In this document: one piece after another, positions 49,864 to 58,894 of the stretch | How the letters are laid out: every line of letters starts with the position of its first letter | Position numbering within the stretch: the first letter of the stretch is position 1 | NCBI RefSeq assembly: GCF_004310865.1 | Contig: NZ_SIXI01000004.1 | Span: 62,001-126,000 of the forward strand | Source: Aquabacterium lacunae | Lineage (GTDB): Bacteria > Pseudomonadota > Gammaproteobacteria > Burkholderiales > Burkholderiaceae_C | Length of the DNA stretch: 64,000 nt | Direction: 5' to 3' | Program-made: the position numbers and the translations under genes | The notes under the pieces: generated by a model | Seen by the model: the letters and a program-made list of their open reading frames with translations, nothing else | Told to the model about the DNA's origin: nothing | Database searches by the model: none

Positions 49864-49905
49864 TCAGTCTATATTTGGAACATTGCGTTCAACGCCGTGT
49901 TTCAG

Positions 49906-50685
49906 ATGCCTGTTTTGCATGCCGTGGCCCTGGCGGCCGTTTTCCTGTTTCTGGCCAAGGCCCTGGCCTGGGGCATCCAGCGTGTGCGCGGCAACGCGGG
50001 CATCGTCGACGGCATCTGGGCCTGGGCTCTTGGGCTGCTGGCACTGGGCTTTGCGGCCGTGGGCCCGGCCCCCGAGCCTGCGCGCTGGCTGATGGGCCTG
50101 ATGGGCCTGGCCTGGGGCGCCCGACTGGGCACCTACCTGTGGCGCCGCAACTGGGCCAGCGCCGAAGACTGGCGCTATGCCCAGTTCCGAGCCGAGTGGG
50201 GCCCACAGGCCCAGTTCAAGATGTTCTGGTTCTTCCAGTTCCAGAACATCTTCACACTGCTGCTGGCCGGCAGCGCCTTCCTGCCCGCGGCCTACCGCGA
50301 AGGCCAGCCCCCTGTGTGGGCCCTGGTGCTGGCCGCCGTGATCTGGCTGGTGGCCGTGCTGGGTGAGGGCCTGGCCGACGCCCAGCTCAAGGCCTTCAAG
50401 GCCAACCCGGCCCACCGGGGCAAGGTGTGTGACGTGGGCCTGTGGCGTCATTCGCGCCACCCCAACTACTTTTTCGAATGCGTGCACTGGCTGGCCTACC
50501 TGCCACTGGCCTGGGGCAGCCCCTTGTGGGTGTACAGCCTGATCGCCCCCGCGGTGATGTGGCTGCTGATCACCAAGATGTCGGGCGTGCCCCTGCTGGA
50601 GCGCGAAATGGCCCAGCGCAAGCCGGGCTATGCCGAGTACATGCGACGCACCAACCAGCTCATCCCCGGGCCCGTGAAGGCCTGA
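49906..50685 (+). CDS. DUF1295 family membrane protein (steroid-5-alpha-reductase-like)
   Basis: A 259-residue integral membrane protein. Landmarks of DUF1295 are RLGTYLWRRNW, FFQFQNIF, LADAQLKAFKANPAHRGKVC and GLWRHSRHPNYFFECVHWLA, the last resembling the NADPH-binding end of isoprenylcysteine methyltransferase and 5-alpha-reductase proteins. Bacterial members often sit with cyclopropane-synthase-like genes, as here, so lipid modification is likely. I used the ATG at 49906; a GTG at 49897 is in frame. Confidence 0.85.
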   Translation: MPVLHAVALAAVFLFLAKALAWGIQRVRGNAGIVDGIWAWALGLLALGFAAVGPAPEPARWLMGLMGLAWGARLGTYLWRRNWASAEDWRYAQFRAEWGPQAQFKMFWFFQFQNIFTLLLAGSAFLPAAYREGQPPVWALVLAAVIWLVAVLGEGLADAQLKAFKANPAHRGKVCDVGLWRHSRHPNYFFECVHWLAYLPLAWGSPLWVYSLIAPAVMWLLITKMSGVPLLEREMAQRKPGYAEYMRRTNQLIPGPVKA

Positions 50686-50715
50686 ACCACCGCGCACCAC
50701 CACAGGAGTGCTTGA

Positions 50716-51768
50716 ATGATCGATGCCATCAACTGGGCCGAACAGGGCCTGCTGCCCGACGGCCTGATCCGAACCGGCATGCGCCGCCTGATGGCGCAGC
50801 GCCTCGCAGAACACCACGCCAAACCGGTGTCGCAGCGCACGGCCGAGTTCCGCCAGTTCCTGGCCGAAATGCGCGCCAGCCCGATCGCCATCAACACGCA
50901 CGACGCCAACGAGCAGCACTACGAAGTGCCGGCCGAGTTCTTCGACCTGCACCTGGGCCCGCGCCGCAAGTACTCGTGCTGCTGGTACGACACCGGCCGC
51001 GAAAGCCTGGCCCAGGCCGAAACCGCCATGCTGCGCCTGTATGCCCAGCGAGCCCGCCTCGACGAATTGCCCGCCGGCGCGCGCGTGCTCGACCTGGGCT
51101 GCGGCTGGGGCTCGCTGTCGCTGTGGCTGGCCGAGCACTATCCGCACCTGGAGGTGGTGGGCCTGAGCAACTCGAACGGCCAGCGCGAGTTCATCCAGCG
51201 CGAAGCCAAGCGCCTGGGCCTGGCCAACCTGCGCATCTGCACCGGCAACGTGGCCGAGTTCGAGTTCCCGGCCGACGTGCTGCTGGCCGGCTTCGACCGC
51301 GTGATGTCGATCGAGATGTTCGAGCACATGCGCAACCACGAGGCCCTGCTGGCCAAGGTGCGCCGCTGGATGACGCCCGAGGCCCTGCTGTTTGTGCACA
51401 TCTTCGCGCACCCCACCCTGTGCTACCCCTACGAGGTGAAAGACCGCAGCGACTGGATGACGCAGTACTTCTTCCTGGGCGGCATCATGCCCAACGAGCA
51501 CCTGCTGACCCAGCACCAGAACGACGTGCAGCTGGTGGACCAGTGGTGGGTCGATGGCACCCACTACCAGCAGACGGCCGAGCACTGGCTGGACGGCATG
51601 GACCAGAAGAAGGCGGCCATCATGCCGATCTTCCGCGATGCCTACGGGCACGACGCCGAACGCTGGTTCCAGCGCTGGCGCATGTTCTACATGGCCGTGG
51701 CCGAGTTCTTCGGCTACGACAAGGGTCGTGAGTGGGGCGTGGCGCACTACCTGTTCAAGGCACGGTGA
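50716..51768 (+). CDS. Cyclopropane-fatty-acyl-phospholipid synthase-like methyltransferase
   Basis: A 350-residue SAM-dependent methyltransferase of the CmaA/Cfa family. The SAM loop is VLDLGCGWGSLSLWLAEHYP. HYEVPAEFFDLHLGP and KYSCCWYDTGRESL are the substrate-side motifs of Cfa, and SIEMFEHMRNHEALL follows. It is shorter than E. coli Cfa (382 residues) because its N-terminal domain is reduced. It probably acts on unsaturated acyl chains of phospholipids, alone or with the DUF1295 protein. AGGAG is upstream and the stop overlaps a possible GTG of the next gene. Confidence 0.88.
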   Translation: MIDAINWAEQGLLPDGLIRTGMRRLMAQRLAEHHAKPVSQRTAEFRQFLAEMRASPIAINTHDANEQHYEVPAEFFDLHLGPRRKYSCCWYDTGRESLAQAETAMLRLYAQRARLDELPAGARVLDLGCGWGSLSLWLAEHYPHLEVVGLSNSNGQREFIQREAKRLGLANLRICTGNVAEFEFPADVLLAGFDRVMSIEMFEHMRNHEALLAKVRRWMTPEALLFVHIFAHPTLCYPYEVKDRSDWMTQYFFLGGIMPNEHLLTQHQNDVQLVDQWWVDGTHYQQTAEHWLDGMDQKKAAIMPIFRDAYGHDAERWFQRWRMFYMAVAEFFGYDKGREWGVAHYLFKAR

Positions 51769-51773
51769 GCACC

Positions 51774-52577
51774 ATGGCACCGATGCACCCGCAGTGGCGA
51801 TTCGACGGGCTGAGCCGCCGCGAGTGGCTGGGCAGCGTGGCAGCGTTGGGCCTGCTGCCGGGTGGGCTGATGGCCCAGGCTGCGCCACGCAGCCAGCGGG
51901 TGGTGGGTGTGGCCCAGGAACTGGGCAATGGCCGCTTCCTGTACACCGAGGTGCACGACCAGGTGCTGGCCGCTGACGGCGCCGTGGTCACCGCCTTGAC
52001 CACCTACCACGCGGCCGATGGGCGCGAATTCGCCCGCAAGACGCTCGACTACCGTCAGAACCGCAGCGTGCCGGCCTTCCGGCTGGATCAGCCCCTGCAC
52101 CGCTACAGCGAAGGGCTGCGCCTGATGGGTGATCAGGCCGAGGTGTTCAAGGTGGACCAGGGCAAGGAAAAACGCTCGCAGATCCAGTTGGGCGGCGGCG
52201 CTGTGGCGGCCGACTCCGGCTTCAACCAGCTGCTGATCGACGCCATGCCCCGTCTGCGCCAGGGTGAGACCTTGAGCTTCCGCCTGATCGTGGCCGGACA
52301 AACCGACCAGTTCAGGTTCCGTGCCAAAGCCATCGGCGAAGGCCGCGTGGAAGATGAACCTGCACTGCGCCTGAAGGTGGAGCCCGACTCGCTGCTGCGC
52401 TGGCTGGTGGACCCGCTGGAGCTGGCCTATGGCCTGCAACCGCCGCGCCTGCTGGATTACCGCGGGGTGTCGAACATCCTCAACCCCGACACCGGCGAGG
52501 TGTACCGCAAGGTGCGGGTGTCTTACCCCAAGGAACTGCCCGTCGAGGCCCGGGCGGCCCTCAAGGCCAAGGGCTGA
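51774..52577 (+). CDS. Hypothetical Tat-exported protein
   Basis: A 267-residue protein with a twin-arginine signal (LSRREWLGS near residue 14, hydrophobic stretch, cut near MAQA-APRS). The mature part is beta-rich (VVGVAQELGNGRFLYTEVHD; FRLIVAGQTDQFRFRAKAIG). I do not recognise its family; a DUF3108-like lipid-binding fold is possible. It is the third gene of the DUF1295/Cfa-like group, starting 5 bp after the methyltransferase stop (or at an overlapping GTG, 51765). A role in envelope lipid handling is inferred. Confidence 0.75.
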   Translation: MAPMHPQWRFDGLSRREWLGSVAALGLLPGGLMAQAAPRSQRVVGVAQELGNGRFLYTEVHDQVLAADGAVVTALTTYHAADGREFARKTLDYRQNRSVPAFRLDQPLHRYSEGLRLMGDQAEVFKVDQGKEKRSQIQLGGGAVAADSGFNQLLIDAMPRLRQGETLSFRLIVAGQTDQFRFRAKAIGEGRVEDEPALRLKVEPDSLLRWLVDPLELAYGLQPPRLLDYRGVSNILNPDTGEVYRKVRVSYPKELPVEARAALKAKG

Positions 52578-52596
52578 CGCCCATGCCGAGGCTGAG

Positions 52597-52614
52597 GCGG
52601 GTGCCGCCACCCGC
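52597..52614. terminator. Hairpin between convergent genes
   Basis: GCGGGTG (52597-52603) pairs with CACCCGC (52608-52614) over a CCGC loop, in the 51-bp gap between the Tat-exported protein gene (plus) and slyX (minus). No T-run follows on either strand, so termination would be weak. Confidence 0.4.
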
Positions 52615-52628
52615 GCTTGGCTGTAGGC

Positions 52629-52859
52629 TCAGTAGTGCGGCGGGATCTCGTCTCGCAAGCTGCGAAACACGGGCTGTTGCTGGTCGGCGCCCTGGTCGCG
52701 CAAGCGCAGCACCTCCTGCACCAGCAGGTCGATGGCCTGCTGCTGTGACGCCACCTGCTGGTTCAGGTGCTCGACCAGGTCTTCCATGAAGCCCACCTTG
52801 ATCTCCAGCTCGATCAGGCGGTTTTCTTGCGGGGTGTTGGGGGGGTCTTGGTCGGCCAT
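52629..52859 (-). CDS. slyX: SlyX family protein
   Basis: A 76-residue coiled-coil protein. ENRLIELEIKVGFMEDLVEH and LNQQVASQQQAIDLLVQEV form the heptad coil, and the end RDEIPPHY is the conserved SlyX C-terminus (PPHY). Its function is not established. I chose the ATG at 52859. It is divergent from the CidA-family gene, with only 52 bp between the starts. Confidence 0.9.
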   Translation of the reverse strand: MADQDPPNTPQENRLIELEIKVGFMEDLVEHLNQQVASQQQAIDLLVQEVLRLRDQGADQQQPVFRSLRDEIPPHY

Positions 52860-52911
52860 GCGCGATTGAACCACGACAATGTCGGGCTGGATGGTTTGAC
52901 GAGTTTCCGAG

Positions 52912-53319
52912 ATGACGCCCGCTGGCAAGATTCACCCCCTGCTCCGCCCGGCCGTGCTGCTGGAAGTGGCCTTGATCGTGGCCACCTGGTGGCTGGCCGA
53001 CCTGGCCGTGAAGGCCTGGCACCTGCCCGTGCCCGCTGGCGTGCTGGGCCTGCTGGCCCTCAGTGCGCTGCTGTTGTCGGGCCTGCTGCCGCACCAGCGC
53101 ATTGCCCAGGGCGCGCAAGCCCTGCTGGGCGACATGCTGCTGCTGTTCATTCCGCCCCTGATGGCCCTGGTGAACCACCCTGAGCTGCTGAGTGACCTGG
53201 GCGTGCGCTTGGCGGTGGCCGTGGTGGTGGGCACGCTGTGCGTGATGGCCTGCGTGGGCTGGGTGGTGCAGCAGTGCGTGCGGCTGGAAGCCCGCCGCCA
53301 CGAAAGGCGCGCACCATGA
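52912..53319 (+). CDS. CidA/LrgA family membrane protein
   Basis: A 135-residue protein with four membrane helices and the family motifs LPVPAGVLGLLALSALLLSG and LLFIPPLMALVN. CidA/LrgA proteins act with LrgB/CidB partners in holin-like membrane permeability or in transport of pyruvate-like acids. The stop overlaps the next start (ATGA at 53316-53319), so the pair is made together. Confidence 0.9.
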   Translation: MTPAGKIHPLLRPAVLLEVALIVATWWLADLAVKAWHLPVPAGVLGLLALSALLLSGLLPHQRIAQGAQALLGDMLLLFIPPLMALVNHPELLSDLGVRLAVAVVVGTLCVMACVGWVVQQCVRLEARRHERRAP

Positions 53320-54038
53320 TGCCCCTGCCGACGCCAGCGGCCCTGAGCCCCTGGCAACAGGCCGAGGCCTGGGGCTTTCTGGTGCTCACCATTGCGCTGT
53401 ACTTCGGGGCCAAACGCCTGTACCTGAAGCGCCCGGTGCTGTGGCTGTCGCCCATTCTGGTCACCCCGGGGGTGATGCTGACCCTGCTGGTGCTGCTGCA
53501 GGTGCCGTATGCGCTTTACTACCACCACACCCAATGGCTGACCTGGCTGCTGGGCCCGGCCACGGTGGCTTTTGCCCTGCCCATTTACCAGCAGCGCGAC
53601 CTGATCCGCCGCTACCCCTTGAGCATCGCGCTGGGCGTGGTCACCGGCGTGGTGGTGGGCATGGCCAGCTCGTGGGCCTTGTCCTGGCTGCTGAACTTTC
53701 CCGACGGGCTGATGCGCAGCCTCATGGCCCGTTCGGTGTCCTCGCCCTTTGCCATCCCGGCCACCCTCACCTTCGAGGGCCAGCCTGAAATGGCCGTGAT
53801 GTGCGTGCTGGTCACGGGTGTGTTCGGCATGCTGGTGGGCCAGGGCTGGCTGGGTTGGTTGCAGGTGCGCGAGCACGTGGCCGTGGGCTCGGCCTTTGGT
53901 GCGGCCACGCACGGCGTGGGAACGGCCAAAGCCTACCAGCTGGGCCAGGTGCAGGGAGCGGTGTCCAGCCTGACCATGATCTTTTCCGGCATCGTGCTGG
54001 TGCTGGTGGCACCCTGGGTGGCGCCCTGGCTGGGCTGA
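53316..54038 (+). CDS. LrgB/CidB family membrane protein
   Basis: A 240-residue partner protein with about seven helices. Landmarks are LGPATVAFALPIYQQRDLIR, SVSSPFAIPATLTFEGQPEM and AATHGVGTAKAYQLGQVQGA, which together define LrgB. The first ATG (53316) overlaps the CidA stop; the second ATG directly follows. It ends ten bases from the convergent CLC gene. Confidence 0.92.
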   Translation: MMPLPTPAALSPWQQAEAWGFLVLTIALYFGAKRLYLKRPVLWLSPILVTPGVMLTLLVLLQVPYALYYHHTQWLTWLLGPATVAFALPIYQQRDLIRRYPLSIALGVVTGVVVGMASSWALSWLLNFPDGLMRSLMARSVSSPFAIPATLTFEGQPEMAVMCVLVTGVFGMLVGQGWLGWLQVREHVAVGSAFGAATHGVGTAKAYQLGQVQGAVSSLTMIFSGIVLVLVAPWVAPWLG

Positions 54039-54047
54039 CCGCCTGGC

Positions 54048-55277
54048 TCAGCCCTGCAGGGGCTCGGCCTGGGCCTTGTAGATGCCCACCGGCCCCACCA
54101 CGCGCGCACTGACGTGGCACACCAGCAGCGCCGGGCCCAGGACAGGCCAGCCAAACAACTCAACCGCCATCACGGTGCAGGCCCAGGGCGTGCGTGCGGC
54201 ACCCGCAAACACGGCCACCAGGCCGAGTGCTGCCAGCCAGGGCACAGGCACCGGGGCCACGGCGCCCCAGGCACTGCCCAGCAAGGCGCCCATGGCAAAC
54301 AGCGGCGTCACTTCACCGCCCTTGAAGCCAGCGCCCACGCTCCAGGCCGTGAAGCCAGCTTTCAACAGGCTTTCCCACCAGGGCATGGCCTGCTCAAAGG
54401 CCTGATCGATCAGGTTCAGGCCCAAGCCGGCATGGCGCTCCAGGCCCAGGCCCAGCCAGGCCGCCACGATCAGCCAGCCGCCCAGGAAGGGCCGTGCCGG
54501 GGCCCAGGGCACATGGCGCTTGAACGCATCGGCCACGCCATGGCTGGCCCACACGAACAGACGGGCCAGCGCACCGGCCGAGACCGCCAGCACCAGCCAC
54601 CAGGGCAAGGCCGCCCAGAAACCCGGCGAGGCCTCCAGCACCTGGTGCGTGTGCACCGTGCCCCAGGCCAGGGCCACCTGGTGCGCCAGCCAGGCGCAGG
54701 CCAGCACCGGGGCCACAAAACGCCAGCGGAGGCGCCGCCCCATGGCCACCACTTCGATGGCGAACACGGCCGCAGCCCAGGGCGTGCCAAACAGGGCGGC
54801 AAAGCCTGCGGCCATGCCGCAGCACAGCAGCAGGCGGCGCTCACCCGGGTGCAGACCGACATGTGGTGCCCACAGATCGGCCAGGGCCGCGCCCATCTGA
54901 ACGGCGGTGCCCTCTCGTCCCACCGACGCACCAAACAATTGCGACACCAGCGTGCCCAGCACGATGAAGGGCGCCATCACCCAGGGCAAGGGTGCCGTGG
55001 GCTGGCGCACCTGCCGGATCAGCAGGTTGTTGCCGCCCTCGGCCTCGTTGCCCCAGCGGGCATACACCCAGGCCACCGCCAGGCCTGCCCAAGGCAGGCC
55101 CCACACCCACTGCGGGTGCGCAGCAAAAGCCTGCGTGACACGGGCCAATGCCCAGGCAAAACCGGCACAGGCCGACCCCACCGTGGCCGCCACCACGGCG
55201 ATCAGGGCCAGCCACTGCCAGGTGGGCCGGCGCAGGTTCAGGCCAGGCCCACGGCCTGGTAGATCAGCGGCTTGCAC
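54048..55277 (-). CDS. CLC-family anion transporter, fluoride-clade-like
   Basis: A 409-residue CLC protein with 10-12 helices. The gating-Glu motif reads GASVGREGTAVQMG (GREGT in place of GREGP). The GSGIP selectivity position reads EGGNNLLI, and the third filter element is GFKGGEVTPLFAMG. These changes resemble the CLC-F fluoride/proton antiporters rather than chloride channels. The start is uncertain: the frame is open to 55385 inside the serine hydrolase gene, with GTG at 55277 the best in-frame start before the first helix. It is coupled to that gene by overlap. No fluoride riboswitch was seen nearby. Confidence 0.82.
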   Translation of the reverse strand: MQAADLPGRGPGLNLRRPTWQWLALIAVVAATVGSACAGFAWALARVTQAFAAHPQWVWGLPWAGLAVAWVYARWGNEAEGGNNLLIRQVRQPTAPLPWVMAPFIVLGTLVSQLFGASVGREGTAVQMGAALADLWAPHVGLHPGERRLLLCCGMAAGFAALFGTPWAAAVFAIEVVAMGRRLRWRFVAPVLACAWLAHQVALAWGTVHTHQVLEASPGFWAALPWWLVLAVSAGALARLFVWASHGVADAFKRHVPWAPARPFLGGWLIVAAWLGLGLERHAGLGLNLIDQAFEQAMPWWESLLKAGFTAWSVGAGFKGGEVTPLFAMGALLGSAWGAVAPVPVPWLAALGLVAVFAGAARTPWACTVMAVELFGWPVLGPALLVCHVSARVVGPVGIYKAQAEPLQG

Positions 55278-56440
55278 TCGAAGTAATAGGGGTGCCAGAA
55301 AGCGAAGTGGCGTTGGGTCTGGAAGATGCCGGCCAGCCCCGCCTTGGGCGAGATCCACCAGTGCGTGCCCGCCAGCCCGCCCCACTGGAACTCGGCCACC
55401 GAGGCCGGCGTGTCGCCCCAGCCGGGCGCGAAGGTGACCGCGCCGCCCAGGCCAAAGCCCTTGCCCGGGATCTGGCCCATGTTGGCGAACTTGATGGTGC
55501 GCCCCTCAGGCAACTGGTTGCTCATCATCAGCGCGATGGTTTCGGGCTTGAGCAAGGCGGGCCCACCCGGCAGCATCGAGCGCAGCAGCGCCAGCATGTC
55601 GGGCAGTGTCGAGACCAGGCCGCCACCGCCCGACTGCCAGGGCACGTCCATCAGGTAGGCGTTGGGGTAAGGCGCGTGCTCTTTGTGGGTCAGGCCGGGC
55701 TTCATGGGGTTGAACACGTCAGCGCCCACGTAGTAAGAGGCAAAGCGTGCCTTGTGCTCTTCACGCAGCATGAAGCCGGTGTCGGCCATGCCCAGCGGCT
55801 CAAAAATGCGGGCGCGCAGGAAATCACCAAAGCGCTGGCCGCTCACCACCTCCACCAGCCGGCCCAGCACGTCGGTGGCAATCGAGTATTCCCAGCCCTC
55901 GCCGGGGTGGAACAGCAGGGGCAGCTCGCCCAGCTTGTCGACCATCTGCTCCAGCGTGTTCAGCGGGTGCAGCACGGCCTTTTGCTTGTAGGCCTCGAAG
56001 ATCATGGTGCCCGGGTCGAGCAGGCCGTAGCTCAGGCCCGACGTGTGGGTCAGCAGGTGCCGCACCGTGATCGGGCCCTTGGCCGGCTCGGTGTCGGTGA
56101 GCGAGGTGGCGCCTGGGCGCAGCACCTGGCGGTTGCCCAGGGCAGGCAGGCAACGCTCGACCGGATCGTCCAGGCCCAGCTGGCCGCCTTCCACCAGCAG
56201 CATCACCGCGATCGAGGTGATCAGCTTGGTGTCGGAATACGAGCGCACCACATGGTGGGGTGTGAGCGGCTCCTGGCGCTCTTTGCTGGCCCAGCCCACG
56301 CTGTGCACGTCGACCAGGTCACGCCCTTGCAGCACGGCACAGTTCAGGCCGGCCAGGATGTCCTGATCCACATAACGCTGCATGGCGGCATGCAGGGCCG
56401 AGAAATCATGGCCACGGTCGACAACGTCCAGCTTTGCCAT
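55238..56440 (-). CDS. Serine hydrolase, class C beta-lactamase/esterase fold
   Basis: A 400-residue enzyme of the EstB/beta-lactamase-fold family. The nucleophile motif is SDTK (Ser69, Lys72) and the tyrosine motif is EYSIAT, where lactamases have YxN. The C-terminal HWWISPKAGLAGIF stands where KTG-like motifs lie. There is no signal peptide, so a cytoplasmic esterase or transacylase is more likely than a resistance enzyme. AAGGAG lies ahead of the ATG at 56440. It is divergent from the SDR gene, with TACAAT as a likely -10 on its strand. Confidence 0.88.
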   Translation of the reverse strand: MAKLDVVDRGHDFSALHAAMQRYVDQDILAGLNCAVLQGRDLVDVHSVGWASKERQEPLTPHHVVRSYSDTKLITSIAVMLLVEGGQLGLDDPVERCLPALGNRQVLRPGATSLTDTEPAKGPITVRHLLTHTSGLSYGLLDPGTMIFEAYKQKAVLHPLNTLEQMVDKLGELPLLFHPGEGWEYSIATDVLGRLVEVVSGQRFGDFLRARIFEPLGMADTGFMLREEHKARFASYYVGADVFNPMKPGLTHKEHAPYPNAYLMDVPWQSGGGGLVSTLPDMLALLRSMLPGGPALLKPETIALMMSNQLPEGRTIKFANMGQIPGKGFGLGGAVTFAPGWGDTPASVAEFQWGGLAGTHWWISPKAGLAGIFQTQRHFAFWHPYYFECKPLIYQAVGLA

Positions 56441-56477
56441 CGGGGCACTCCTTCACAAGGCGGCTGAGGTGGCAACG

Positions 56478-56496
56478 ATTGTAGGTGTCGTACAGT
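56478..56496. promoter_or_regulatory. Back-to-back -10 elements between serine hydrolase and SDR genes
   Basis: TACAAT on the minus strand (56483-56478) and TACAGT on the plus strand (56491-56496) lie eight bases apart in the 62-bp divergent gap. The plus element is only six bases from the SDR start codon. The -35 regions are weak. The two promoters should interfere with each other. Confidence 0.35.
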
Positions 56497-56502
56497 GACT
56501 GA

Positions 56503-57312
56503 ATGACAGCGCTTGCAGCACCCCCGGGCACCGTGGCTGTGGTCACGGGCCACAGCCGAGGCCTGGGCCTGGCCCTGGCGCACGCCTTGCTGGCCTTGGG
56601 CGTGCCCGTGCTGGGTCTGGCCCGCCAGGCCTGCCCCGAACACGTCACGCTGCACGCTCCCGGTGCCCCCAATGTCCCCGGTGCCACAGGTGCCCAGGTT
56701 GCCCGCCTGCAGCAGGAAGCCCTTGACCTGGCCGACCCCAACGCACTGGCCGACTGGCTGGCCACTGGCACCCTGGTCCGCTTCATGGCCGGGGCCTCGC
56801 AGGTGCTGCTGCTGAACAACGCCGGCACCGTGCAGCCCATGGGCGCACCGGGCCTGCAAGGCGCCGAGGCCATTGCGCAGGCCGTGGCCCTGAACGTGAG
56901 CGCACCCTTGATGCTGTGCGACGCCCTGCTGCAGCACCGCGCCCCGGGCCAGCCCGTGCGCGTGGTGCACATCGGCAGCGGGGCCGGCCGCACGGCCTAT
57001 GCCGGCTGGTCGGTGTATGGCGCCACCAAGGCCGCGCTGGACCACCACGCCCGCTGCGTGCAGGCCGACGCCCTGCCCGGCGTGCGCGCCGAAAGCCTGG
57101 CCCCCGGTGTGCTGGACACCGACATGCAGGCCGACATCCGCGCCACCCGCACCGAACGCTTCCCCTTGCGGGCCCGCTTCGACCAGCTGCACGCCAGTGG
57201 TGCCCTGGTGCCGCCCGAACAGGCGGCCCGGCACTTGCTGGCGCATGTGCTGTCCGAGGCCTTTGGCCAGCACCCCTGCACCGACCTGCGCAACCTGCCC
57301 GCCCCGACATGA
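56503..57312 (+). CDS. Short-chain dehydrogenase/reductase
   Basis: A 269-residue Rossmann-fold oxidoreductase. The nucleotide motif is [12 protein letters not shown], with NNAG at [11 protein letters not shown] and the catalytic Ser/Tyr/Lys in [21 protein letters not shown], so all key residues are present. The sequence is closest in style to sepiapterin-reductase-like SDRs; the substrate is unknown. Its stop overlaps the ATG of the next gene, so it probably works with it in a degradation pathway. Confidence 0.9.
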   Translation: MTALAAPPGTVAVVTGHSRGLGLALAHALLALGVPVLGLARQACPEHVTLHAPGAPNVPGATGAQVARLQQEALDLADPNALADWLATGTLVRFMAGASQVLLLNNAGTVQPMGAPGLQGAEAIAQAVALNVSAPLMLCDALLQHRAPGQPVRVVHIGSGAGRTAYAGWSVYGATKAALDHHARCVQADALPGVRAESLAPGVLDTDMQADIRATRTERFPLRARFDQLHASGALVPPEQAARHLLAHVLSEAFGQHPCTDLRNLPAPT

Positions 57313-58832
57313 GCACCACCTTGCCCACCTTTTACACCGACACCACTGACGTGGGCCACCACATTGGCGGCCAGGCACTGCACACCGCCACCCGCCACGC
57401 CCCGGTGCACAACCCCACCACCGGCGCCGTGGCCCGGCGCGTGTGCCTGGCCGATGCGGCCACCGTGCACCAGGCCGTGGCCACGGCCCGCGCAGCTTTT
57501 CCGGCCTGGGCCGACACCCCGCCCATTCAGCGCGCCCGCGTGATGTTCCGCTTCCTGGCGCTGCTGAACCAGCACCGCGACACCCTGGCGGCCATGGTCA
57601 CCAGCGAACACGGCAAGGTGTTCACCGACGCGCAAGGCGAGGTCACGCGCGGCATCGAGATCGTGGAATTTGCCTGTGGCATCCCGCAGCTGCTCAAAGG
57701 CGATCACACCGAGCAGGCCTCTACCGGCATCGACAACTGGACGGTGCGCCAGCCCCTGGGCGTGGTGGCCGGTGTCACGCCCTTCAACTTCCCCGTGATG
57801 GTGCCGTGCTGGATGTTCCCACTGGCCATTGCGACGGGCAACACCTTCGTGCTCAAGCCCAGCCCGCTCGACCCCTCGCCCTCGCTGTTCATGGCCCGGC
57901 TGCTGGAAGAAGCTGGCCTGCCGCCCGGCGTGTTCAATGTGGTGCAAGGCGACAAGGACGCGGTCGACGCCCTGATCGAGCACCCTGATGTGGCCGCCCT
58001 GAGCTTTGTGGGCTCGACCCCGATTGCGCGCAGCCTGTACGAGCGCGGTGCCCACCACGGCAAGCGCGTGCAGGCCCTGGGCGGCGCCAAGAACCACATG
58101 GTGGTGCTGCCCGATGCCGACCTGGACAAGGCCGCCGAGGCCTTGATCGGCGCGGCCTATGGCTCAGCCGGTGAACGCTGCATGGCCATTTCAGTGGCAG
58201 TGCTGGTGGGCGACGTGGCCGAGCGCCTGATGCCGCTGCTGGAAGCGCGCACGCGTGCCCTGAAGGTGACGAGCGGCCTGCATGCCGATGCCGAAATGGG
58301 CCCCATCATCAGCCAGGCGGCGCGCCAGCGCATAGTGGGCTGCATCGATGCGGGCGTGGCCGAAGGCGCCACCTTGCGTGTGGACGGCCGCCAGCACAGC
58401 AGCGCCGAACACCCCGATGGCTTCTGGCTGGGCGGCACGCTGTTCGACCACGTGCAGCCGCACATGAAGCTGTACCAGGACGAGATTTTCGGGCCGGTGC
58501 TGAGCTGCGTGCGCGTGGCCGATGCCGGGCAGGCCCTGGCCCTGGTGAACGGCCATGCCTTTGGCAACGGCGTGGCCCTGTTCACCCGCAGCGGCCAGGC
58601 CGCCCGCGAATTTGCCCGCCGCGTGCAGGTGGGCATGGTGGGCATCAATGTGCCCATTCCCGTGCCCATGGCCTGGCAAGGCTTTGGTGGCTGGAAGCAA
58701 AGCCTGTTTGGCGACATGCACGTGTACGGCGAAGAAGGCGTGCGCTTTTACACCCGTCAGAAATCCATCATGCAGCGTTGGCCCGACGAGGTGGACACGG
58801 GCAATGCGTTTGTGATGCCGACGGCCCGGTGA
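57309..58832 (+). CDS. mmsA: Methylmalonate-semialdehyde dehydrogenase (CoA-acylating)
   Basis: A 507-residue aldehyde dehydrogenase of the MmsA type, converting methylmalonate or malonate semialdehyde to propionyl- or acetyl-CoA with NAD and CoA, for valine, beta-alanine and inositol breakdown. Motifs are [33 protein letters not shown] and the catalytic Cys291 in [10 protein letters not shown]. MmsA lacks the general-base Glu of hydrolytic ALDHs, and Asn is at that place in AKNH. I chose the ATG at 57309, which overlaps the SDR stop (ATGA). Confidence 0.93.
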   Translation: MSTTLPTFYTDTTDVGHHIGGQALHTATRHAPVHNPTTGAVARRVCLADAATVHQAVATARAAFPAWADTPPIQRARVMFRFLALLNQHRDTLAAMVTSEHGKVFTDAQGEVTRGIEIVEFACGIPQLLKGDHTEQASTGIDNWTVRQPLGVVAGVTPFNFPVMVPCWMFPLAIATGNTFVLKPSPLDPSPSLFMARLLEEAGLPPGVFNVVQGDKDAVDALIEHPDVAALSFVGSTPIARSLYERGAHHGKRVQALGGAKNHMVVLPDADLDKAAEALIGAAYGSAGERCMAISVAVLVGDVAERLMPLLEARTRALKVTSGLHADAEMGPIISQAARQRIVGCIDAGVAEGATLRVDGRQHSSAEHPDGFWLGGTLFDHVQPHMKLYQDEIFGPVLSCVRVADAGQALALVNGHAFGNGVALFTRSGQAAREFARRVQVGMVGINVPIPVPMAWQGFGGWKQSLFGDMHVYGEEGVRFYTRQKSIMQRWPDEVDTGNAFVMPTAR

Positions 58833-58894
58833 AGGACGGAAGGCCGAGCAGGTCAACACCACGGCCGTGGCTGTCATCTGTCAGGTCAACCGCA

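Noticed and set aside
55278-55385. Longer N-terminus for the CLC gene
   Set aside because: It would overlap the serine hydrolase gene by over 140 bp and has no membrane-protein character or ribosome site.
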